DNA of 64,000 nt, taken from positions 2,006,501 to 2,070,500 of the forward strand of contig NZ_CP050063.1 of assembly GCF_011604685.1 (NCBI RefSeq). The letters are read 5' to 3'. This document shows, piece by piece, positions 54,363 through 62,145 of this stretch. Position 1 is the first letter of the stretch, and each line of letters opens with the position of its first letter. This DNA comes from Spirosoma aureum (GTDB lineage: Bacteria; Bacteroidota; Bacteroidia; Cytophagales; Spirosomataceae). Below the pieces are notes generated by a model that saw only the letters and a program-made list of their open reading frames with translations, ran no database searches and had not been told where the DNA came from. The translations under genes were made by a program, and so were the position numbers.

Positions 54363-54725
54363 ATGCTTCGAACATTTATCGTCACTGTCATACTGGCAAT
54401 TGTATTTTTCATAGCCGAGCGATATTCTGTATCACCTTGGTTACACCCTGACTGGAAAATTTTATTGATCTTTTTCCTGAGCGTGTCATTCCTGACTCAT
54501 CGGTTGGTGGAGTCTGGTTTACAAGGGGATCGCGAACGGTTCATTCCCTTGTTTATGGCCGCAACGGTTGCCCGCTTGATCCTTGGCCTTGCTTTTGTCG
54601 GGTTTTTTCTATTCCGGCATATTGATCAGCGTCGAACGTTCATTTTTGACTTTCTTGTACTATATATATTTTACACAGGCTTTGAGATTTGGGGGCTTAC
54701 TCGTAACTTGCGACGCGATTCGTAA
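54363..54725 (+). CDS. Small 4-TM membrane protein of the ATP synthase operon
   Basis: A 120-residue hydrophobic protein with four helices (about 3-18, 31-47, 64-86 and 91-110) joined by short charged loops, including ESGLQGDRERF. It sits between the AtpZ-like gene and atpB, where Bacteroidota operons often carry an uncharacterised AtpI-like protein, so a role in F0 assembly is plausible. I cannot show sequence homology to AtpI itself. It ends 19 bases before atpB. Confidence 0.72.
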   Translation: MLRTFIVTVILAIVFFIAERYSVSPWLHPDWKILLIFFLSVSFLTHRLVESGLQGDRERFIPLFMAATVARLILGLAFVGFFLFRHIDQRRTFIFDFLVLYIFYTGFEIWGLTRNLRRDS

Positions 54726-54744
54726 AAACGATCTGTCACATCAT

Positions 54745-55845
54745 ATGATGAGTTCTGTGATTAATAGATTTCTGTTGGCTATAGCTCTTGTTATGAGCTC
54801 GTTAGCTTTTGTACATGCTCAGGAGGAAGGCCACGAGGGCGAAGTACCGGGCACACATGGTAAAAAAGAAGGATTTAATGTGGGCGAAATGATCATGCAC
54901 CACATTAAAGATGAACATGGTTGGGAGTTTGCTCATGGGGTTACTCTACCATTGCCTGTTATTCTGTATTCGCAGGATCGGGGGCTGGAGGTTTTCTCAT
55001 CATCGCACCTGGCTAACGAAGCCGTCTATAATGGATACAAGCAGGAGCATGGCAAAATTCATCGTGTGGATGAAGCCGGTAAAGTAGATCATGAAGCCAA
55101 GATCTATGATTTCTCGATTACCAAAAATGTAGCGTCGCTGCTGTTGAGTGCGGTGATTTTGCTGCTGATTTTCCCCGCCGTTAGCAAAGGGTACGTCACC
55201 AACAAGGGCAAAGCGCCGAAAGGCATTCAATCATTGCTTGAACCAATCATCCTGTTCGTTCGCGACGAGATTGCCAAACCAAGCATTGGGCCGAAATACA
55301 CCAAGTTTCTGCCTTATCTGCTAACGCTATTCTTCTTTATCCTGGTAAACAATCTGCTGGGTCTGTTGCCGGGTGCCGCTAACCTGACCGGTAACATCGC
55401 TGTTACGCTGGTACTGGCTGTTATTACTTTCCTGATCGTTACGTTCAGTGGTAACAAGCATTACTGGCTGCACATCCTCAAGCCGACAGGTGTTCCCATT
55501 GCGCTCCTGCCAATTATGATTCCGGTTGAGATTGTGGGCGTGTTCATGAAGCCAATTTCGCTGATGGTCCGGTTGTTTGCCAACATTACAGCAGGTCACA
55601 TCATTATTTTGAGCTTACTGGGACTGATCTTCATGGCGAACCATTTGGGTGGTTCAGGCACAAGTCTGGCTATTAGCCCGGTTGTTGTGTTCTTTACCTT
55701 GTTTTTGAACATGATCGAATTGCTGGTGGCATTCCTTCAGGCATTTATCTTCACCCTGCTTACGGCCATGTATATTGGCAGCGCAGTAGAAGAGCACCAC
55801 GAAGCTGATCATGGTATTGGTTATGAAGGCGCAGAAGCGCATTAA
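54745..55845 (+). CDS. atpB: ATP synthase F0 subunit a
   Basis: Subunit a provides the two proton half-channels next to the c-ring of F1F0 ATP synthase. The protein of about 366 residues starts with a signal-peptide-like helix (MMSSVINRFLLAIALVMSSL, cut at AQ) and a His/Glu-rich periplasmic extension typical of Bacteroidota. The channel part shows PKGIQSLLEPIILFVRDEIAKP cut across the third helix, and the essential arginine in SLMVRLFANITAGH (near residue 283). The C-terminus ends in an Glu/His-rich tail. ATG codons at 54745 and 54748 are both possible; an in-frame extension to 54583 overlaps the preceding gene and is rejected. Confidence 0.95.
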   Translation: MMSSVINRFLLAIALVMSSLAFVHAQEEGHEGEVPGTHGKKEGFNVGEMIMHHIKDEHGWEFAHGVTLPLPVILYSQDRGLEVFSSSHLANEAVYNGYKQEHGKIHRVDEAGKVDHEAKIYDFSITKNVASLLLSAVILLLIFPAVSKGYVTNKGKAPKGIQSLLEPIILFVRDEIAKPSIGPKYTKFLPYLLTLFFFILVNNLLGLLPGAANLTGNIAVTLVLAVITFLIVTFSGNKHYWLHILKPTGVPIALLPIMIPVEIVGVFMKPISLMVRLFANITAGHIIILSLLGLIFMANHLGGSGTSLAISPVVVFFTLFLNMIELLVAFLQAFIFTLLTAMYIGSAVEEHHEADHGIGYEGAEAH

Positions 55846-55858
55846 GACTAGTGCGTAG

Positions 55859-56209
<351 letters not shown>

Positions 56210-56294
56210 TTCGGTCTGGCTACAGCAGCATCTAAAACGGAGTAGGCTGGCTACATTAGGTGCCGGCTCCACTACTCACTAAATTTCCGGAGAC

Positions 56295-56328
56295 TGTCTG
56301 CCCATTTGGGGTTGCCGATGGGCAGACA
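56295..56328 (+). other. Intercistronic hairpin atpE-atpF
   Basis: A perfect 11-bp stem (56295-56305 and 56318-56328) with a 12-base loop lies in the 217-base gap between atpE and atpF. No T-tract follows, so it is probably an mRNA stability or processing element that helps keep subunit c in excess. Confidence 0.55.
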
Positions 56329-56426
56329 ACTTCAAACAAAAGATTGAATTGAGTGCTGATAGGCGGGTTTCATCCATCGCGTATCCCTTTTAAAGATAAA
56401 TCGTAAAACACGTAAATCGTAAATCC

Positions 56427-56921
56427 ATGGATTTGCTTACTCCTGATCTTGGTCTATTATTCTGGCAGGTAGTCGTTTTCCTCGGCCTTTTTCTGATCCT
56501 TCGCACATTTGCCTGGAAACCAATCACTGATAGTTTGCATGAGCGCGAAAACAATATTCAAAGTGCGCTCGATCTGGCCGAAAAAACACGCGTCGAAATG
56601 ACCGCGCTGAAAGCCGACAATGAGAAACTGCTCGCACAGGCCCGCTCTGAACGGGAAGCTATTCTGCGTGGCGCAAAAGAAACGGCCGACAAAATGGTCG
56701 CTGATTCGCGCGATAAGGCAGCGGCTGAAGGGCAACGTATTCTGGAACAGGCTCGTGAAGCTATGCAGAATGAGCGGCAGGCGCTTGTAACCCAGATGAA
56801 AAAAGAAGTGGTTACGCTCTCGCTCGATATTGCCGAGAAAGTACTGCGCAAAGAACTGAGCGATAAGGCTTCGCAGGAAAAACTAGTTAGTGATCTGGTA
56901 TCCAATTCAAGACTAAACTAA
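56427..56921 (+). CDS. atpF: ATP synthase F0 subunit b
   Basis: Subunit b is the peripheral stalk of ATP synthase. The 164-residue chain has one N-terminal helix (about 9-27, LLFWQVVVFLGLFLIL) followed by a long charged helical stretch with heptad character (ENNIQSALDLAEKTRVEMTA, then the rest to about 150) that forms the b-b coiled coil contacting delta. Length and layout are normal. It ends 55 bases before atpH, with which it is surely co-transcribed. Confidence 0.95.
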   Translation: MDLLTPDLGLLFWQVVVFLGLFLILRTFAWKPITDSLHERENNIQSALDLAEKTRVEMTALKADNEKLLAQARSEREAILRGAKETADKMVADSRDKAAAEGQRILEQAREAMQNERQALVTQMKKEVVTLSLDIAEKVLRKELSDKASQEKLVSDLVSNSRLN

Positions 56922-56976
56922 ACGAGTTATACGATGTAAGGCTTTCGTCTTGCAAATTGTAACTTACGACATACCT

Positions 56977-57516
56977 ATGGCAGTTGCTACCGTAGCATCC
57001 CGATATGCAAAATCACTTCTGGATTTGGCGCAGGAGCAGGGCATAACGGAAACGTTATATAAAGACATGCGGCTATTCAAGCAAACAGTAGACCAAAGCC
57101 GTCCACTGTTGCTGATGCTAAAGAACCCTATCGTTCGGTCGGAGAAGAAAAGCGCGGTGTTAAAAGCTGCGTTTGAAAAACGGCTCAACCCAGTAACGAT
57201 GTCGTTCCTGCAAATTATTACCAAAAAGAACCGGGAACCCATCATGGACGCTATTGCCGAAGCGTTTATCACCCAGTATGATAAGTTGAAAGGTGTTGAA
57301 CGGGCAACGGTTATCACGACAGTTCCGCTCACCGACGCGCTTCGCGAGAAATTTAAAGCGATAGTGCTGAAAACAACAGGTGGCAAATTGGTTGAACTGG
57401 AAGAAAAAATTGATCAGAAGTTGATTGGCGGCTACGTTCTGCGTGTTGGCGATCAACAGATCGATGGTTCGATTCGCAACCAATTGAATGAGCTACGATT
57501 GCAGTTCCTGAATTAA
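56977..57516 (+). CDS. atpH: ATP synthase F1 subunit delta
   Basis: Delta joins the peripheral stalk to F1. The protein of 179 residues starts at the ATG at 56977 (MAVATVASRYAKSLLDLAQEQG), and shows the helical N-domain and the C-domain with EEKIDQKLIGGYVLRVGDQQID near 140-160, the family signature. The 5' extension to 56950 lacks support. In other Bacteroidota atpA and atpG follow directly; here the next element is a perfect terminator palindrome and an unrelated sulfatase on the other strand. Confidence 0.95.
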   Translation: MAVATVASRYAKSLLDLAQEQGITETLYKDMRLFKQTVDQSRPLLLMLKNPIVRSEKKSAVLKAAFEKRLNPVTMSFLQIITKKNREPIMDAIAEAFITQYDKLKGVERATVITTVPLTDALREKFKAIVLKTTGGKLVELEEKIDQKLIGGYVLRVGDQQIDGSIRNQLNELRLQFLN

Positions 57517-57558
57517 CGTGTGACACCTATATAAACTATGGCTCTTTGAGCCACGCTA

Positions 57559-57590
57559 AGAAGCCCCGTCCTGATCAGGACGGGGCTTCT
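57559..57590 (+). terminator. Terminator after atpH
   Basis: A 32-base perfect palindrome (57559-57574 and 57575-57590) folds as a GC-rich hairpin and is followed by GATTTTATT on the plus strand. It closes the ATP synthase unit after atpH. Confidence 0.85.
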
Positions 57591-57818
57591 GATTTTATTA
57601 CACCACTTGCATACCTTGGGTAAGCATTAGGCAGCAACCACATTGCGACGACTGTCGGTTGGTCAAGCTTTGGTATTTCATCGAATGGATTATCTTAACA
57701 ACCTTGTTCATTCCATCTTACTGCATCGGGTTGAATAATTTGGATCTACGATAGTGTCGCAACTTTCTTCTCGCAAAGCATGGGTGTTAACAAACAAAAC
57801 CGGAGACTCGATGCCATA

Positions 57819-59591
57819 CTAGTTCTTTTTTGTCATTACATAAAATGGTCCCTGTATGCCTTTGTCAGTTTCCAGCCACGATTCGAGCGTATAATCTCCG
57901 CGCTTTAAATAGACGTGTTGTAAGGTTTCCTCGGTACTGTCGTCCTGATTGGTCAGTAGGCTCCGTTGCGTCTGGCCGACTCTAACCAATACCCGGCTTC
58001 CTTTTCTAACGGGGCGGTGACGAATAGTAAAGTCATAATAGCCATCATTCTGTACACTCACGGCCCAGTATCCCAGCCCGCTTTCGCTCACCCAGTTATT
58101 CATCACGCTTGTCCAATCCTGACGAGTTAGGATAGTTGGATTTTCGTGGATATTGCCCAGCCCGATCCGACGCGTCACCAGGTTTGGGCTAGCCGCAATG
58201 TCAGCAAAAATACTATCCAGCTTTGCTTTCATCTGCATAACGATAGCCGGATTCGCCACAGCTACATTCGACCGCTCATATGGATCATTTTTGAGGTTAT
58301 ATAGTTCAAAACTCTCCAGTTTTTGAGGATCGACATTAACGGCAACTAATTTAAAATCATCACTATAGATGGCTGCGTTTCGATAGGGTTCAGGCCATCC
58401 CCGATTCCAGGCATTGTAAAAAAGCCCGTTCCGTTTAGTTGATTTGCCCTGAATAATTGGAAGCACCGATTGGCCATCCAAACGTAAATTGGTCGGTATT
58501 GAGATATGGACAGCTTCCAATAAAGTGGGTAATATATCGATGTGAGCTATTCGGGCATCGATTTCTTGATTAAGAGGGAAAATGCCTTTTCCCTGAATAA
58601 AGTGAGGAGTGCGGTTACCTCCTTCATAGACACTGGCTTTACGCCCTTTAAATCCCGTGTTGAACCGCAATTGTTGATTGCCATTGTCAGTTGTAAACAG
58701 GATAATCGTATTCTCTTCCAGATGCAGCGCTTTTACTTGTGCCAGGATCCGTCCCACGTTATCATCAATGTTGGTGATCATAGCATATGCCCGACGTGCA
58801 TCCTCTTTATCTTTATTCGACATCGACGCCCAGTCTTTACCCGATTGCTGATCGAAATCGGTGTTGAATGCCAGGTCTTTATACTGGTCATAGTACCGTT
58901 TGGGGACCTGCAGGGGATCGTGTGGCGCGTTATAAGCAACGTACAGGAAAAACGGCTGACGCTGATTAGCTTTTAGAAAATCAACGGCTGCATCGGTAAA
59001 TACATCCGTACAGTAACCACTGGTTTTTAAGGGTATATTATTTTTATAGAGTGTCGGATTGAAGTAACTACTGTCGGGACGGAAGAAATTATCTGGGTGA
59101 TCGCCAGGCTGTCCAATACCCCCACCGTGTCCAACGAGTGAGAACGCAAATCCCTGTTCCGATGCCCGATACGGATAAGTATCTCCCAGATGCCATTTGC
59201 CGACAATGCCGGTCTGATAGCCATTCTGTGCCAGGATTTCGGCTAATGTCACCTCTTCCGTTGCCATGATTGAGCCACCATTATAGGTGTCATGTACACC
59301 CGTTCGCTGGTGATACCGACCCGTAAGCAAACTGGCCCGCGTAGGACTACACACTGGTGAAGTATGGTAATTGGTCAGTCGGGTACTCTGGGCTGCAAAG
59401 CCATCAATGTTGGGTGTTTTCACGTACGGATTACCATAAAATCCCAAATCGCCATATCCTTGGTCATCAGTCATAATCAGGATGATATTCGGTCGTACAA
59501 CAGCATGGGGAGGAGAAATTGGTTGGGCCCATACTGCCGTTGTACTGAATACACTTGCCAGAAGCATACATAAAATAGGTTGTTGTTTCAT
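57819..59591 (-). CDS. Secreted sulfatase (type I, formylglycine-dependent)
   Basis: An arylsulfatase-family enzyme of 590 residues with a signal peptide (1-22, ending VWAQ). The catalytic cysteine to be converted to formylglycine is Cys81 in [12 protein letters not shown], a standard CxPxR signature. Metal ligands are seen in [11 protein letters not shown] (Asp42, Asp43) and [20 protein letters not shown] and HDPL give further active-site residues. The last 100 residues (490-590) form a beta-rich domain that may be an accessory carbohydrate-binding module. No polysaccharide-utilisation genes surround it, so the substrate is unknown. It lies 302 bases downstream of atpH on the opposite strand. 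Confidence 0.92.
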   Translation of the reverse strand: MKQQPILCMLLASVFSTTAVWAQPISPPHAVVRPNIILIMTDDQGYGDLGFYGNPYVKTPNIDGFAAQSTRLTNYHTSPVCSPTRASLLTGRYHQRTGVHDTYNGGSIMATEEVTLAEILAQNGYQTGIVGKWHLGDTYPYRASEQGFAFSLVGHGGGIGQPGDHPDNFFRPDSSYFNPTLYKNNIPLKTSGYCTDVFTDAAVDFLKANQRQPFFLYVAYNAPHDPLQVPKRYYDQYKDLAFNTDFDQQSGKDWASMSNKDKEDARRAYAMITNIDDNVGRILAQVKALHLEENTIILFTTDNGNQQLRFNTGFKGRKASVYEGGNRTPHFIQGKGIFPLNQEIDARIAHIDILPTLLEAVHISIPTNLRLDGQSVLPIIQGKSTKRNGLFYNAWNRGWPEPYRNAAIYSDDFKLVAVNVDPQKLESFELYNLKNDPYERSNVAVANPAIVMQMKAKLDSIFADIAASPNLVTRRIGLGNIHENPTILTRQDWTSVMNNWVSESGLGYWAVSVQNDGYYDFTIRHRPVRKGSRVLVRVGQTQRSLLTNQDDSTEETLQHVYLKRGDYTLESWLETDKGIQGPFYVMTKKN

Positions 59592-60246
59592 GGGTTATTG
59601 AACAGTCTGTTTTATTGGTTTGAAACTTTCTCCAACATCATTGAAAAACGGGCGCTATAGGTCCGAATCGTTGTTATTGGTGGTGTCGACGGGTTCTTTG
59701 TAACCGTGCTCGATGAAGTTCATCTATTCTCAATCCTCACTACACTCTACAACTTTCGGCCGACAAGGAATGCTGATGAAGGTGTGCTCGTAATAAAAAT
59801 GATTCGGTTAGTATTTTTCTGAGAAAATTACCGATAAAGATAAGTGTAAATACTAATAAATATTCTTTTTTAGAGGTAAGGTAAATTTAAAAATGACTAA
59901 AATGAATCTGCTTATGTAATAATTTTAATGTTCAAATTGTAAATCCTTTTGAAGGCTAATTAAATGCTAGAAACATTCTTTCTAATAGAAAAGAAATACA
60001 TAAAAAACGGTGTTGACTTAGAACTTGGCTGTAAATTGCTGGATGGTCTTGACAGAAACATATTTAAGCTCCTGTTACATAGACATATGTCTGGAAGAGT
60101 TTCATTGATGGCCATTCTGATCAACTACTTAGCTAGGTTTTTAGGCTGCTTGTTTAAGCTCTCGCCCAGATCGAATCCAATGCGAAAACGGTACCATTAC
60201 AGTAAGTGAAGACAATGAATGAATAGCAAGAAGCAATAAAAGTGAA
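59592..60246. other. Intergenic region, no confident gene
   Basis: The first half serves as upstream region of the minus-strand sulfatase gene. The second half (about 59800-59960) is strongly AT-rich. A possible 81-codon frame at 59964-60209 has no recognisable motif or homologue that I know of and is not accepted. No RNA gene or mobile-element ends were seen. Confidence 0.5.
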
Positions 60247-60708
60247 TCAGGGTCGAATCGACTTAACCAGTTTAATGTGAGTTCGATTGAATAATTCCCG
60301 TTCGTAGAATCGAATGGTATCAGTGCGTTTCTGGTTTGTGGTAACTTCTAAATTGATAAAGCCCTCGCGTATTGCCAACTCACTCAGAGCCTCTACAAGC
60401 TGGTGACCAATCCGTTCATTACGTCGATCCGCTCGTACAAATAGCTCCTGAATTTCGCCGACTTTCCCAACATGGTGGAGCAGATACTGAACGTGGCAAC
60501 TAATAAAACCTACCGATTCTCCATCTGCTTCTGCGATCAGGTAATAAATCATTGGGTTTTGCAGATTATGAGAGAATACAGATCGGAACTGGGTTTGATC
60601 GAGGGGTAGTTCTTCAAGCTCACACAAAAACCGGTAAACGATATCAAGGTCATTTTGGCCGGCTGATCGAATGATAATGGGAGCTGATGGAGTAGGATTA
60701 ATGAGCAC
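60247..60708 (-). CDS. GNAT family N-acetyltransferase
   Basis: A GNAT acyltransferase of about 153 residues. The acetyl-CoA site is visible as ELFVRADRRNERIGHQLVEA, where the usual Q/RxxGxG/A is RNERIG, and the C-terminal RFYERELF is the family's tyrosine segment. The substrate is unknown. I start at the GTG at 60708 because the GNAT fold begins immediately after it (IIIRSAGQNDLDIVY). Upstream in-frame ATGs at 60789 and beyond would overlap the start of the divergent lipoprotein gene and add an unlikely N-terminus. Confidence 0.75.
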   Translation of the reverse strand: MLINPTPSAPIIIRSAGQNDLDIVYRFLCELEELPLDQTQFRSVFSHNLQNPMIYYLIAEADGESVGFISCHVQYLLHHVGKVGEIQELFVRADRRNERIGHQLVEALSELAIREGFINLEVTTNQKRTDTIRFYERELFNRTHIKLVKSIRP

Positions 60709-60787
60709 GGTGATTTTGGTATCGTTGCCGGATGGGTAACCTGACAAATCGATCCTCAATTTGCCGAATTTCAAGCATTTCTTTGCC

Positions 60788-62020
60788 ATGCGTATGAACA
60801 AAATCCTATTGCTTGCCTTTGGTTGTGGACTCCTGGCTTGTTCTGGTCGGAAATCTGCAACAACGGATGAACACAAAACGGCTAACATGGATAGTGCAAC
60901 GACAAACCGAAATACCTTTAACGAGGCCCGGCATTTTTTACAAGAATACCATCATGACCTTATTGAGTTAAAAGCAGGAGATGCCCAGGCATTGATATGC
61001 CCAGCTTATCAGGGACGTGTAATGACCAGCACTGCCGATGGGCAGGCTAGTTATGGCTGGATCAATTATGAGTTGATTCAATCAAAAAAAATACTACCCC
61101 ATATGAATGCGTTTGGGGGGGAAGATCGCTTCTGGCTGGGGCCGGAAGGCGGCCAGTTTGCCTTATATTTTAAGAAAGGCGACCCATTCGACGGGGAACA
61201 TTGGCAAACTCCGGCTGCTATTGATTCAGAGCCGTTTACACTCACCAAAAAGACCGAAACCTCGGCTACATTTACCCGCCAGGTTGAATTGGTAAATTAT
61301 TCGGGGAGTCTGTTCAACATCGGTATCGAACGAACCGTTTCGCTGGTAAGCAAACCCGAAATCGATCAGTTATTGGGTGAAAAAACAGATTCACTGAAAG
61401 TGGTTGGCGTTCGATCCGATAATGTAATCACAAACAAAGGAGCGCAAACCTGGTCTGCCAAAACAGGTTTACCGTCGATCTGGATTCTTGGCATGATGAA
61501 TGCATCACCAGCCACCACCGTTATAGTACCCTTTCAGCCTGGAGCAGGGCAACCGATCAATGACAGTTATTTTGGCAAACTGCCAGCCGAACGCCTGATT
61601 ATTGGTGAGAGATCGGCACTATTTAAAGCTGATGCGAACTACCGTAGCAAGATTGGCGTAGCACCTGCGCGCGCAACAAAGTGGCTGGGCAGTTATGATC
61701 CGGGAACAAAGACCCTTACACTTGTAACATACACATTTGATTCCAGCAATAAACAATACGTCAATTCTGCCTGGGAGCTTCAGAAAGAACCCTTTTCAGG
61801 TGATGTGCTCAACGCTTATAATGATGGGCCTATGAAACCAGGCCAGCCACAGATGGGGAAATTCTATGAGATGGAGTCATCTTCGCCCGCTGCTGCATTA
61901 GCACCCAGTCAGTCAATGCAGCATCAGCATACAACCATACATTTACAAGGACCGGAGAGTCAGTTAGATAAAATTTCGCAACGACTATTGCTTACCCGTT
62001 TGGAAACGATAGAGCAATAA
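60788..62020 (+). CDS. DUF6786-like lipoprotein, possible mutarotase-type fold
   Basis: A lipoprotein of about 410 residues. The start MRMNKILLLAFGCGLLAC gives a clean lipobox with the lipidated Cys at position 18; a second ATG two codons on would work equally well. The mature protein shows ALICPAYQGRVMTSTADG and GGEDRFWLGPEGGQFALYF near residues 65-130, a pattern shared with DUF6786 proteins and suggesting an aldose-epimerase-like (galactose mutarotase) beta-sandwich that binds sugars. I know no proven activity. It is followed by the GtaA-like gene after 125 bases on the same strand and may belong to the same carbohydrate-related unit. Confidence 0.75.
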   Translation: MRMNKILLLAFGCGLLACSGRKSATTDEHKTANMDSATTNRNTFNEARHFLQEYHHDLIELKAGDAQALICPAYQGRVMTSTADGQASYGWINYELIQSKKILPHMNAFGGEDRFWLGPEGGQFALYFKKGDPFDGEHWQTPAAIDSEPFTLTKKTETSATFTRQVELVNYSGSLFNIGIERTVSLVSKPEIDQLLGEKTDSLKVVGVRSDNVITNKGAQTWSAKTGLPSIWILGMMNASPATTVIVPFQPGAGQPINDSYFGKLPAERLIIGERSALFKADANYRSKIGVAPARATKWLGSYDPGTKTLTLVTYTFDSSNKQYVNSAWELQKEPFSGDVLNAYNDGPMKPGQPQMGKFYEMESSSPAAALAPSQSMQHQHTTIHLQGPESQLDKISQRLLLTRLETIEQ

Positions 62021-62145
62021 TGCGATTTCTCCGCATCTGTGGTCAGATTTAACCGGGTTATTGAAAAAATGATATCGCCCGGCTTTATAGTTTTATAAGC
62101 GATATGTTAAAATTAATTAAATGCATATTGAAATAGTTAAAAAAT

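Noticed and set aside
59660..59723. 22-codon minus-strand frame upstream of the sulfatase gene
   Set aside because: A short ATG frame is present but without recognisable function or leader-peptide features.
59964..60209. 81-codon plus-strand frame with ATG
   Set aside because: It lies next to an AT-rich stretch, shows no signal peptide, domain or clear family motif and has no operon context. It could be a chance frame or a remnant.
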